From Rhodonellum psychrophilum GCM71 = DSM 17998 (GTDB taxonomy: Bacteria; Bacteroidota; Bacteroidia; Cytophagales; Cyclobacteriaceae): a stretch of 64,000 nucleotides of DNA. Positions within the stretch are counted from its first letter, which is position 1. Every line of letters begins with the position of its first letter. This document shows positions 1-8,285 of the stretch, one piece after another. The stretch covers positions 1 to 64,000 of the forward strand of contig NZ_KB906674.1 in NCBI RefSeq assembly GCF_000381545.1, written 5' to 3'. The notes beneath the pieces are model-generated. The model made no database searches. It worked only from the letters and a program-made list of their open reading frames with translations, and was not told the origin of the DNA. The translations under genes and the position numbers were made by a program.

Positions 1-97
1 CTTGCCCCACCGCAACAAAATGGCTTTTAGAGCCTACATCAATTCCAGCGGCAAAAGGATTGACAACAGCCATACTTTCAAACTTTTTCTGCTTCAT
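1..97 (-). CDS. IS110-family transposase, N-terminal part (cut by window edge)
   Basis: Reading from the ATG at 97 down to base 1 gives 32 residues containing NPFAAGIDVGSKSHFVAVG. This is the typical start of IS110-family (DEDD, RuvC-like) transposases; Asp20 in GIDVG would be the first acidic residue of the catalytic tetrad. IS110 enzymes insert without terminal inverted repeats and are guided by an RNA encoded in the element's non-coding end. The rest of the gene lies outside the window, so whether it is intact cannot be judged. The family call rests on a short N-terminus but the motif is characteristic. Confidence 0.75.
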   Translation of the reverse strand, partial: MKQKKFESMAVVNPFAAGIDVGSKSHFVAVGQ

Positions 98-526
98 CTT
101 ATTTTTGGTTTTGATTAAAAGCAGCAAGAGAAATGTATATTTGATTTGATTATTCCATACGGGATCCATAACAAAACATGGTCACCAATTAACGTTTCAA
201 AAACCCTGACCTTAAAGATTGGGGTTGAACATTTCTACCAGAATTCGGGAAGGGATAAAATCACCATTCGATGCATAGGCTTTCATGCTGCAACCAAAAG
301 TTAGCGCATTAACGTTACTTTTCCAATGTCTTAGAATTCGGGTTAAATTGATTCTGATGTGCTGTGATTCCAGAAGAGGTCTAAATCAATAAAATTATTG
401 GCTTACCCTAATAAGAGATTGATTCAGTTTAGCTTCATCTTTCTTCAAATCCTTCATCCGTAAAAAGAACAGACATCTTGCGGAAAAGCAGACACAATAT
501 TTCACATTGACAAAACCCGATAAACC
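98..526. other. Gene-free stretch: probable non-coding end of the IS110 element plus 5' region of the next gene
   Basis: No credible ORF is present. The part next to the transposase start (about 98-330) would be the element's end. On the minus strand, AACCC at about 231 pairs with GGGTT about 20 bases further on, and there are other short inverted repeats such as GTTA/TAAC near 301-315. IS110-group elements carry their bridge (guide) RNA upstream of the transposase, so one could lie here, but I cannot fix its ends or the insertion boundary. The last ~100 bases should hold the promoter of the oxidoreductase that starts at 527. Confidence 0.35.
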
Positions 527-1873
527 ATGAAGAGAAAAACCTTTTTAAAGTTATCTTCAACGCTTGTTGCAATCCCCTTGATCTCACCTATGAAAATTTG
601 GGCAAACTCGGAAAATCTTAAAAATTGGGCTGGAAATCTTACCTACAGTACCGATAAAGTCGCCTACCCCAATGCTGTTGGGGATATCCAACAGTTCGTT
701 CGAAAACAGAAAAAACTGAAAGTCCTGGGGACAAGGCATTGTTTCAATACCATCGCAGACAGCAAGGATTTTCTTTTGGCTACAGGAAAGATGGAGAAGT
801 CGATAGACATCGATGTGGAGGCCAAGCAGGTGACCGTGGATGGAGGGATCAATTATGGGACGCTTGCCCCGATCCTTCAGGAAAATGGATTTGCCTTGCA
901 CAACTTGGCTTCCTTGCCCCACATTTCTGTGGTAGGAGGTTGCATGACAGCCACGCATGGCTCCGGAGTAAACAACGGGAATCTTTCCTCCCAAGTCGCA
1001 GCTTTGGAACTTGTGGCAGCAGATGGGGAGATCCATCAGTTGTCCAGAGAAAAAGACGGTGGGGAATTTCATGGGGCAGTGGTGGGTTTGGGCGCTTTGG
1101 GGATTGTCACCAAGATCACCTTGTACCTTCAGCCAACTTTCAACATCAGACAATTTGTATATGAAAACCTTCCCATGTCCCAACTCTTGGACAATTTTGA
1201 TGCGATCATGTCAGCGGCTTATAGCGTCAGCTTGTTTACCGATTGGCAAGGAGAATTTGTCAATGAAGTTTGGGTAAAAGCCCTGGAAAACGACCCGGTG
1301 GATTATGGCAAGATTCCCGAATTTTTTGGTGGGAAAGCCGCCACCAAAAATCTGCATCCCATTGCTGAAATCTCAGCCGAAAACTGCAGCGAACAAATGG
1401 GTGTTTCTGGAGCATGGTTTGAGCGGCTGCCCCATTTCCGGATGGGTTTCACTCCAAGCAGTGGCAAAGAACTTCAATCCGAATATTTTGTACCGAAGGC
1501 GGATGCCGTCGAAGCCATTCAATCGGTTTCCAGATTGGCGAAGCAAGTCGGTCCTCATTTATTGATTTCGGAAATCCGCAGCATCAAAGCGGACAAGCTT
1601 TGGATGAGCCCCTGCTATGCACAGGATTCCGTTGCGATTCATTTTACGTGGAAACAGGAAATACCCGAGGTGATGCGGTTATTGCCCATTATTGAAAAGG
1701 AATTGATGCCTTTTAATGTGAAACCCCATTGGGGAAAATTGTTTGCCATGGCGCCCCCTGTTTTGCAAAATCGATATGAGCGGTTGGCGGATTTCAAAAA
1801 TCTGGTGGCCAAATATGATCCACAAGGAAAATTCCGCAATGCGTTTTTGGAAAAAAATCTGTACGGGTTATAA
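527..1873 (+). CDS. FAD-linked oxidoreductase, alditol/xylitol oxidase-like, exported
   Basis: The 448-aa protein belongs to the VAO/PCMH flavoprotein family (FAD-binding type 4 plus a D-arabinono-1,4-lactone oxidase-type C-terminal domain). The segment GTRHCFNTIADS (residues 68-79) matches the alditol oxidase motif in which the His, here His71, carries covalent FAD. ATHGSG at 142-147 is a second FAD-contact motif, and the C-terminus (DPQGKFRNAFLEKN) also resembles alditol oxidase. Family members oxidise sugar alcohols to aldoses with O2, releasing H2O2. The first ~26 residues (basic start, hydrophobic stretch) look like an export signal, so it probably acts in the periplasm. The gene is monocistronic and the substrate is not determinable from sequence. 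Confidence 0.85.
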   Translation: MKRKTFLKLSSTLVAIPLISPMKIWANSENLKNWAGNLTYSTDKVAYPNAVGDIQQFVRKQKKLKVLGTRHCFNTIADSKDFLLATGKMEKSIDIDVEAKQVTVDGGINYGTLAPILQENGFALHNLASLPHISVVGGCMTATHGSGVNNGNLSSQVAALELVAADGEIHQLSREKDGGEFHGAVVGLGALGIVTKITLYLQPTFNIRQFVYENLPMSQLLDNFDAIMSAAYSVSLFTDWQGEFVNEVWVKALENDPVDYGKIPEFFGGKAATKNLHPIAEISAENCSEQMGVSGAWFERLPHFRMGFTPSSGKELQSEYFVPKADAVEAIQSVSRLAKQVGPHLLISEIRSIKADKLWMSPCYAQDSVAIHFTWKQEIPEVMRLLPIIEKELMPFNVKPHWGKLFAMAPPVLQNRYERLADFKNLVAKYDPQGKFRNAFLEKNLYGL

Positions 1874-1922
1874 GAACCTTATTTTGAGGAAATGAAACGG
1901 AAAGCAGTTGATGGTCAATGGC

Positions 1923-2762
1923 TCAGTTTGCATATGCTTCAAAAGCCAAGTTGGCAATATTGGCGATGATTTCATCCGCCTGCTCGAGGGTTTCAAAGTT
2001 TTCCACAAAAATGCTGAGGATGATGGGCTTTTGGTTGAGGATAATCCCTGCATCTCCACGTACATAGGACAAGGTCCCGGTTTTGTGGGCCACTCTGGTT
2101 CCTTCTGGAAGCTTGCCGGGGATGGTCGATTTGTCTGCACAAGCCAATAGCATATTGAGCATGGATTCTCTGGAGGATGTGGATAACTCAACACCCGAAA
2201 GGATGATACTTAAGAGTTTGTTGATTTCTGCCGGGCTGGTGATGTTTTGCTTACCCGCTTCAATCGCCTCAAAATCCATCATGTACCTGTTGAGACGGGT
2301 GGTTTTGAGTCCCAATTCTTCCATCAGGAGATTGACATTTTCCATCCCGACAAGACCAATCAGGACATTGGTGGCGGTGTTGTCGGAAATGCGGATCATT
2401 TCCCGGGCGAGAAACTCAAGGCTATGTGTGGAATTTTCTTCCAAGTTTTGAAGCTCTCCCGCTCCGCCTACTTTGTCTTTCGCTTCCAGAGCATACATTT
2501 GATCAAGGTGGAGCGTTTTTGACTCGATTTGTCTGAAAAATTCCATCAGGATCGGAATTTTGATAATGCTTGCAGAAGGGACCGATTTTTCCGCATTCAT
2601 GCTGAATAGTATTTCCCCTGTTGGCTGTTGGACGAGCAGCGAGACTTCCAGGCCTTTGTCTAAGCTATTGAGGTATTGGGAAATGGTCTCATTTTGCTGT
2701 CCCCAAACTGAAATGGGCAAAAGAAGCAGAATAAAGAGCTTTTGGAATATTTGGTACCTCAT
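1923..2762 (-). CDS. Class A beta-lactamase-like serine hydrolase
   Basis: The 279-aa protein has an N-terminal signal peptide (about 1-21, cleavage near VWGQ). It carries the serine beta-lactamase / penicillin-binding fold motifs: S65-I-I-K68 (SxxK), S126-D127-N128 (SDN) and K227-T228-G229 (KTG). The omega-loop region contains two glutamates (165 and 168) before AGKQNITSP. This differs from the classical ExxLN spacing, so the deacylating Glu is uncertain. It is likely periplasmic and could hydrolyse beta-lactams or be a housekeeping DD-peptidase-like relative. It lies convergent to the upstream oxidoreductase, and resistance should not be assumed from sequence alone. Confidence 0.85.
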   Translation of the reverse strand: MRYQIFQKLFILLLLPISVWGQQNETISQYLNSLDKGLEVSLLVQQPTGEILFSMNAEKSVPSASIIKIPILMEFFRQIESKTLHLDQMYALEAKDKVGGAGELQNLEENSTHSLEFLAREMIRISDNTATNVLIGLVGMENVNLLMEELGLKTTRLNRYMMDFEAIEAGKQNITSPAEINKLLSIILSGVELSTSSRESMLNMLLACADKSTIPGKLPEGTRVAHKTGTLSYVRGDAGIILNQKPIILSIFVENFETLEQADEIIANIANLAFEAYAN

Positions 2763-3295
2763 GGTCTTTGATTTGAAAATAAAGGATTGGTCAAAGTTAG
2801 GGGAATTCGGCTGAATACTTTGTCTTCCTTGATTCCAGTTGTGTATGCAGCTGTGTTATTTGGTTCTATTCAGGATTTCAAGACATTCATTTCCACGAAA
2901 ATTTGGATGGAGCATTTGACTCGAAATATGCAATAGGCTTCCCAATAGCTGTAGAAACTGCAAGAAAATCTGACCATTTGGAGAATTAGGCAGTGTGCCA
3001 AAATGGGGAAGTCATAAACAGTAAACAAGCGACTGATAATGAAGCGTTTTTGGGATGGAATGGGTTGGTAATGCATAAAATGGGGTTGAATTCCCAAATC
3101 AAAATCAACAAAATTGCCAATCCTTCAAAAGGATGAATCAAAACACAATATTTTTCAGTCGGGAAGGGGGGAGATTCATTCAGGGGATTTTAAAAAAATT
3201 CTGACCTTAACGGGCATAATATTTGCACGGTTTTACACCAATATTTAAAACCAATAAATTTTACCGGAATCGGATCAAATTATATCCATATAAGC
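2763..3295. other. Gene-free stretch with one copy of a dispersed repeat
   Basis: This 533-bp gap separates the divergent hydrolase gene and the coiled-coil protein gene. About 2920-3045 is copy 1 of the dispersed repeat family described separately. A 75-codon minus-strand ORF inside it is an accident of the repeat. The last 110 bases contain TAATATTTGC near 3218, a plausible Bacteroidota-type -7 region for the gene starting at 3296. Confidence 0.6.
2920..3045 (+). repeat. Dispersed intergenic repeat, copy 1 of 5
   Basis: It shares with the other copies the ordered blocks AAATATGCAATAGG, a GAAACTGCAAGAAAATC block, and then TGGGGAAGTCATAAACAG followed by a CTGATAAT-like end. The other copies are at about 18240-18375 (minus), 56150-56295 (minus), 61150-61275 (plus) and 63375-63540 (minus). 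The copies are diverged but collinear over about 120-140 bp. The boundaries are estimates. Confidence 0.7.
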
Positions 3296-3907
3296 ATGAA
3301 AAAATCCTATACAATTACTTTTTTCACCTTTTTTCTAGTCGTATTTGCCAGCTTTGCACAAGACACTACACCAGTCGAAGAACCTTCAACAGGGTCTCTC
3401 AACAGCGGAACCATCTCGAGTCAATTTGATTATCTGAAGAGTGTTTCCAACAATTTTCAGGAATACAAGGTCATAAAGCGTACTAATCTGGATAAAATCG
3501 AGAAAAATGTACTGGATTCTCTCAAAGTATTCAAGGATCAACTCCTAGCCGTCAATCAACAATTGGCAGAGAAAAGGGAAAAAATGCTGACAATTGAGGC
3601 AGAGATGAATGCAAACCTGGAGGAATTGAAGGCGGCAGAAGAGGCGAGAGACAGTTTCTCCTTTATGGGGATGGCGATCCACAAATCGGCCTATAATTCC
3701 CTCATGTGGACCATTGTTGCTGGATTGGCAGTGGCCTTGGGTTTCTTTTTATTCAAATATAGCCAAAGCCATAAAGTAATCACCCGTGCAGAGAATAACC
3801 TGAACGAGACGGTGGAGGAATTCGAACAACACCGAAAAAACACATTAGAGCGTGAGCGGAAATTGAAAAGAGAGCTCGTGGATGCCATGAATGGCAAAAA
3901 AAGCTAA
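3296..3907 (+). CDS. Exported coiled-coil protein with one membrane helix, unknown function
   Basis: The 203-aa protein begins with a signal peptide (about 1-21, ending FASFAQ). A Ser/Thr/Pro-rich stretch follows, then a predicted coiled coil (about 60-118) rich in Lys, Glu and Leu, a membrane segment at about 135-153 (MWTIVAGLAVALGFFLF) and a charged helical tail (about 160-200). It would be anchored in the inner membrane with the first coiled coil on the periplasmic side. I recognise it only as a conserved hypothetical type seen in Cytophagales and assign no function. It is followed by a strong bidirectional terminator shared with the convergent small gene. Confidence 0.7.
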   Translation: MKKSYTITFFTFFLVVFASFAQDTTPVEEPSTGSLNSGTISSQFDYLKSVSNNFQEYKVIKRTNLDKIEKNVLDSLKVFKDQLLAVNQQLAEKREKMLTIEAEMNANLEELKAAEEARDSFSFMGMAIHKSAYNSLMWTIVAGLAVALGFFLFKYSQSHKVITRAENNLNETVEEFEQHRKNTLERERKLKRELVDAMNGKKS

Positions 3908-4054
3908 TCCGATCCGAAACTGCAAATCTCTTTTCCGGAAATCTATGCATACTACTTCCTTGCCATCAGACAAATGAATTGGCCTAAACTTAGAATGCTG
4001 AACACATAGGAGTAGGATCACGATATTCAGCAAAAGTTGGGCTTAAGCTCAAAT

Positions 4055-4092
4055 AAAAAACCCCCCAAGACATTTGTCTTGGGGGGTTTTTT
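4055..4092. terminator. Bidirectional intrinsic terminator
   Basis: The hairpin has stem CCCCCCAAGACA / TGTCTTGGGGGG, nearly perfect, flanked by an A-run on the left and a T-run on the right. It therefore works for the plus-strand gene ending at 3907 and for the minus-strand peptide gene ending at 4109. Confidence 0.9.
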
Positions 4093-4108
4093 ATTTGTTT
4101 TTGTGCGA

Positions 4109-4420
4109 TTAGGTAAGCAAAATCACGATCAATAGAATGACGATGATGGCTCCCACTGAAAGATAAACACCGTTGTTCAAGGCTCTAGCTTCTTTGTTCA
4201 TTTCCTTCAACTCAGTTTTGACACTGTTTTTTTCAGCTTTGGACATTTCAGAAAAGTCCATGGATTTGATTTCGGCTACTCTTGACTCGATCTCCCCAAC
4301 ACGAACCAATTGTTCGGCAGTGAGTTCTGTTTTTTCTTTTTTCACGCCTTTAGCCATTGCTGCGGGTGCAAAAGCACTGAATAAAAACATTACTGATAAT
4401 AGGTAAGCGATCTTCTTCAT
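4109..4420 (-). CDS. Small exported membrane peptide, paralogue A
   Basis: The 103-aa protein starts at the ATG at 4420 (MKKIAYLLSVMFLFSAFAP), which gives a complete signal peptide ending near AMA; a longer reading to 4465 would add 15 non-signal residues. A Lys/Glu-rich helical domain (about 25-80) follows, and a C-terminal hydrophobic helix (about 83-102) ends in ILLIVILLT. The expected topology is a periplasmic domain tethered by its C-terminus. It is about 85 % identical by eye to the next gene (paralogue B, 4679-4990), and conservation extends into the upstream region. No function is known. Confidence 0.75.
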   Translation of the reverse strand: MKKIAYLLSVMFLFSAFAPAAMAKGVKKEKTELTAEQLVRVGEIESRVAEIKSMDFSEMSKAEKNSVKTELKEMNKEARALNNGVYLSVGAIIVILLIVILLT

Positions 4421-4630
4421 AGTTGTGTGTTTGATTGGTTGAAAATAAACGAAATGTGCCACCAAGTAACGGTGATTAAGCAGTATTGAGGAATGTAAAT
4501 GTCAGCTCGAATGGATGGTTGAGCATTCAAACAGTGACAAAATTCTACCTAAACTAATTAAATAACTTTTCAAGCCTTCACATACAGGCCAAAGAACAAG
4601 ACAGTCAACAAAAGTTGGCGCAAAGGGCAT

Positions 4631-4661
4631 AAAAAAACCCGATACATTTGTTTCGGGTTTT
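4631..4661 (-). terminator. Terminator of paralogue B
   Basis: The hairpin is AAACCCGA / TTCGGGTTT around a short loop, with an A-run on the plus-strand left side that reads as a T-run for the minus-strand gene ending at 4679. It lies just downstream of paralogue B, so the two paralogues are likely separate transcription units. Confidence 0.75.
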
Positions 4662-4678
4662 CCAGTTGTTTTATGCGA

Positions 4679-4990
4679 TTAGGTAAGCAAGATCACAATC
4701 AAAAGGATGATGATAATGGCACCAACTGAAAGGTAAATGCCATTGTTGGCTGCTCTAGCTTCCTTATTCATTTCCTTCAGCTCAGTTTTGACACTGCTTA
4801 TTTCTGATTTGGACATTTTGGAAAAGTCCATGGATTTGATTTCGGCTACTCTTGACTCGATTTCCCCAACACGAACCAATTGTTCGGCAGTGAGTTCTGT
4901 TTTTTCTTTTTTCACGCCTTTAGCCATTGCTGCGGGTGCAAAAGCACTGAATAAAAGCATGAACGATAATAGGTAAGCGATCTTCTTCAT
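4679..4990 (-). CDS. Small exported membrane peptide, paralogue B
   Basis: The 103-aa protein starts at the ATG at 4990, giving the same architecture as paralogue A: signal peptide, central charged helical domain with the shared block ELTAEQLVRVGEIESRVAEI, and a C-terminal membrane helix. Differences cluster in the middle (KSEISSVKTELKEMNKEARAAN) and are mostly conservative. The repeat period between the two starts is 570 bp. Both have near-identical sequence just upstream (ATTTTCAACCAAT), suggesting a duplicated promoter. It probably arose by tandem duplication with retention of both copies; function unknown. Confidence 0.75.
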   Translation of the reverse strand: MKKIAYLLSFMLLFSAFAPAAMAKGVKKEKTELTAEQLVRVGEIESRVAEIKSMDFSKMSKSEISSVKTELKEMNKEARAANNGIYLSVGAIIIILLIVILLT

Positions 4991-5357
4991 AATAATGTAT
5001 TTAATTGGTTGAAAATAAAATAAATGTACCACCAGGGATCTATACTCCTGCATTGCTATCAAATACAAAAGTCAGGCCGAATAGAGGGGCAAGCATTCAA
5101 AAATAAGATAATAATTCAATATTCGACAAATAGCAGCTAAAACTAATTTCATTATTCTTTGTAATTTAGCCAATCTTCGGAAACCAGTTTTCTTTCCCTG
5201 AAGAATCCTTAATTTTACCATTGCCAATGTGTTTTCCGATTCTGATCCTGAAACAGGGGAGAAATCTTGCAGCCCTGGCCTTTTCTCAGTGCGATCAGGA
5301 TCACCTTAAGCATAATAAAACCGAAGGTTCATTTCTTTACTTGTAAAAACCCACCCC
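4991..5357. other. Gene-free stretch upstream of polA
   Basis: This 367-bp AT-rich gap lies between divergent genes and must hold the promoters of polA and of paralogue B. I see no gene, repeat or clear regulatory motif beyond the conserved upstream region of the small peptide gene. Confidence 0.4.
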
Positions 5358-8177
5358 ATGCCCCCAAAAGGAGATAAAAAACTGTTTCTCCTGGATGCAA
5401 TGGCTTTGATCTACAGAGCCCATTTTGCATTCAGTAAAAATCCCAGGATCAATTCAAAAGGATTGAATACAGGCGTCATGCTTGGATTTACCAATACGCT
5501 TTTGGAGGTCCTTGAAAAAGAAAAACCGACCCATATTGCCGTTGCTTTTGACACCAAAGCCCCGACTTTTAGGCATGTGCGCTATGAACCCTACAAGGCA
5601 AACAGGCTGTCCCAACCCGAAGACATTGAGGTTGGTATACCTTGGGTCAAGCAAATCGTGGAGGGATTTGACATCCCGATTCTTGAGCTGGATGGTTTTG
5701 AAGCGGATGACATCATCGGCACCATCGCCAAAAAGGCTGAAAACACGAGTTTTGTCGTGTACATGATGACACCGGACAAGGATTTCGGGCAGTTGGTCGA
5801 AGACCATATCTATTTGTACAAGCCGGCCTTCATGGGCAATGCGGTGGACATCATGGGTCCCAAGGAAATCTGCGCCAAATGGGATATCGAACATGTGGAC
5901 CAGGTGCGTGACATCTTGGGGTTGATGGGAGATGCTGTGGATAACATTCCGGGGATTCCCGGAATCGGCGAAAAAACAGCCGTCAAATTTCTGAAGGAAT
6001 TCGGGAGCGTAGAAGAGCTTCTCAAGAACACGGACAAACTCAAAGGCAAGCAAAAGGAAAATGTGGAAAACTTTGGCGAACAAGGTTTACTTTCCAAGGA
6101 ACTGGCGACCATCAACCAGGATGTTCCCATTGACTTTGATGAAGTTGCCCTGCGGTACAGTGGGCCCAATGAAGAGAAGCTGAAGGCGCTTTTTGCGGAA
6201 CTTGAATTCAGAACGCTTACCCAGAGGGTTTTTGGAGAAAGTCTCAAAAAGCCGACAATGAAGGTCAGCGACCAAATGGATCTTTTTGCCGGAGGCAGTG
6301 TGAAAAAAGAAGCCGAGGTGGAAGTGGCAGTGGAAGAAAATCCTCTCCCGGAAGCGTCCCTGCAAGACAGCATCTTGAGCAGTGCACATGACTATCACAA
6401 AGTCGAGGGTGAGGAGGACATCAAAGAATTGATCTCCTATCTCGAAATCCAGGAAGAATTTTGCTTTGATACCGAGACGACCTCCCTCAATCCCAATGTG
6501 GCGGAATTGGTTGGGATTTCATTTTCTTACCAAATAGGAGAAGCTTTTTATATTCCATTCCCAGATGATCAGGAAAAAGCCAAGGACAAATTGGAATTGT
6601 TCAGAGGGATTTTTGAAAATGAAAGCATCCGGAAAATCGGACAGAACATCAAGTACGATGTGCTGGTGCTGAAAAATTATGGGATGGAAGTCAAAGGCGA
6701 ATATTACGATACCATGTTGGCCCATTACCTGATCGAACCCGAAGGGAAGCATTCCATGGATTGGCTCGCCCAGCAATACCTGAATTACAAACCCGTATCG
6801 ATAGAATCTCTGATCGGGAAAAAAGGAAAGAATCAAGGCAATATGCGCGACGTGGACGTGGACGAGGTCGTCGCCTACGCCGCCGAGGATGCGGACATCA
6901 CCCTTAAACTGAAGCTGGTTTTTGATCCCATCATCAAGTCCAATGGATTAAACAATCTTTTTCACAATGTGGAAAACCCCTTGATCAAAGTTTTGGCCGC
7001 AATGGAATTTGAAGGTGTCAAGATCGATACCGCCAGCCTGGCAGAGTTATCCACAATTCTGGAGGACGACAGCAAGGAAATCGAAAAAAGGGTGTACGAA
7101 CTCGCAGGACAGACTTTTAATCTATCGTCCCCAAAACAATTGGGCGAAATCCTTTTTGTCAAGATGGACCTTGACCCGAAGGCCAAAAAGACCAAAACCG
7201 GCCAATTTGCCACCGGCGAGGAAGTGCTCAGCAGGATGGCCGGAGAGCATGAAATCGCCTCTGCCATCTTGGAATACCGACAGATGGTCAAGCTCAAGTC
7301 CACCTATGTGGACGCATTGCCCACCATGATCAATCCCAAAACCGGAAGGATCCATACGACCTACAACCAGTTCGTGGCAGCCACTGGAAGGCTATCTTCC
7401 ATCAATCCCAATCTCCAGAACATCCCGATCAGGACCGAAAGAGGCAGGGAAATCCGAAAGGCTTTTGTCCCGCGTGACGAAAATTTCGTGATCCTGGCAG
7501 CGGATTATTCACAGATCGAACTGCGGATCATGGCTGCATTTTCGCAGGATGAATCCATGATTGAAGCTTTCAAAAACGGCCGTGATATCCATGCCACCAC
7601 TGCGGCAAAGATCTTCCAAGTCCCCTTGGAAGAAGTCACCACCGACATGAGAAGAAAGGCCAAGACGGCCAACTTTGGGATTATTTACGGCATTTCCGCC
7701 TTTGGGCTTGCCCAGCGCCTCAACATCTCCAGGGGAGAGGCGAAGGAAATCATCGATGCATACTTCAAGGAATTCTCTGCCGTGAAGCAATACATGGACG
7801 ATTGCATCGAAAAGGCCCAGAAAAACGAGTATGTGGAAACCATTTTGGGAAGAAGACGCTACCTCAGGGACATCAACAGCCGCAACCAAACCATGAGGGG
7901 ATTTGCAGAACGAAACGCCATCAATGCCCCCATCCAAGGTTCGGCAGCCGACATGATCAAAGTGGCCATGATCAACGTCCATGAATGGATGAAAAAAGAG
8001 AACCTGAAGTCCAAAATGATCCTTCAGGTACATGATGAACTCGTTTTTGATGCGCACAAGGATGAAGTCGAACTCTTGAAAATCGAAATCCCCAAATTGA
8101 TGGCCAATGCCGTCACCATTGCCGTTCCTTTGGAAGTGCAGGTGGGCGTCGGAAAAGATTGGCTGGAAGCCCATTAA
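5358..8177 (+). CDS. polA: DNA polymerase I
   Basis: The 939-aa enzyme fills gaps in repair and removes Okazaki primers. It has three domains: an N-terminal 5'-3' exonuclease (about 1-300, with LDGFEADDIIGTIA and GDAVDNIPGIPGIGEKTA); a 3'-5' exonuclease domain that keeps the acidic pair DTETTSLNP (about 371), so proofreading is probably active; and a family A polymerase domain. The polymerase has motif A AADYSQIELR (about 715), motif B RRKAKTANFGIIYG (about 765) and motif C QVHDELVFD (about 890). The length is normal for Bacteroidota. It is followed by radA after about 110 bp on the same strand. Two DnaA-box 9-mers fall inside the coding region (5936 and 7047). Confidence 0.98.
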   Translation: MPPKGDKKLFLLDAMALIYRAHFAFSKNPRINSKGLNTGVMLGFTNTLLEVLEKEKPTHIAVAFDTKAPTFRHVRYEPYKANRLSQPEDIEVGIPWVKQIVEGFDIPILELDGFEADDIIGTIAKKAENTSFVVYMMTPDKDFGQLVEDHIYLYKPAFMGNAVDIMGPKEICAKWDIEHVDQVRDILGLMGDAVDNIPGIPGIGEKTAVKFLKEFGSVEELLKNTDKLKGKQKENVENFGEQGLLSKELATINQDVPIDFDEVALRYSGPNEEKLKALFAELEFRTLTQRVFGESLKKPTMKVSDQMDLFAGGSVKKEAEVEVAVEENPLPEASLQDSILSSAHDYHKVEGEEDIKELISYLEIQEEFCFDTETTSLNPNVAELVGISFSYQIGEAFYIPFPDDQEKAKDKLELFRGIFENESIRKIGQNIKYDVLVLKNYGMEVKGEYYDTMLAHYLIEPEGKHSMDWLAQQYLNYKPVSIESLIGKKGKNQGNMRDVDVDEVVAYAAEDADITLKLKLVFDPIIKSNGLNNLFHNVENPLIKVLAAMEFEGVKIDTASLAELSTILEDDSKEIEKRVYELAGQTFNLSSPKQLGEILFVKMDLDPKAKKTKTGQFATGEEVLSRMAGEHEIASAILEYRQMVKLKSTYVDALPTMINPKTGRIHTTYNQFVAATGRLSSINPNLQNIPIRTERGREIRKAFVPRDENFVILAADYSQIELRIMAAFSQDESMIEAFKNGRDIHATTAAKIFQVPLEEVTTDMRRKAKTANFGIIYGISAFGLAQRLNISRGEAKEIIDAYFKEFSAVKQYMDDCIEKAQKNEYVETILGRRRYLRDINSRNQTMRGFAERNAINAPIQGSAADMIKVAMINVHEWMKKENLKSKMILQVHDELVFDAHKDEVELLKIEIPKLMANAVTIAVPLEVQVGVGKDWLEAH

Positions 8178-8178
8178 A

Positions 8179-8285
8179 CCTCGAACTATGGACTCCGGAG
8201 TTTATACTTCGGACTTTGTACTTGGTACTAAGTACTTCCAACTTTACAACTCTATTCAAATTATACCATCATTGAAGCATTCCGC
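8179..8285. repeat. Short degenerate repeat between polA and radA
   Basis: The gap holds several imperfect units of about 13-16 bases built on GGACT..GTACTTC (for example CTTCGGACTTTGTACTT). It includes a small hairpin GTACTT/AAGTAC around 8219-8236. There is no obvious terminator, so polA and radA may be co-transcribed through it. Function unknown. Confidence 0.45.

Noticed and set aside
2870-3097. 75-codon minus-strand ORF in the gap before 3296
   Set aside because: It lies within and around dispersed repeat copy 1 and has no coding-like composition.
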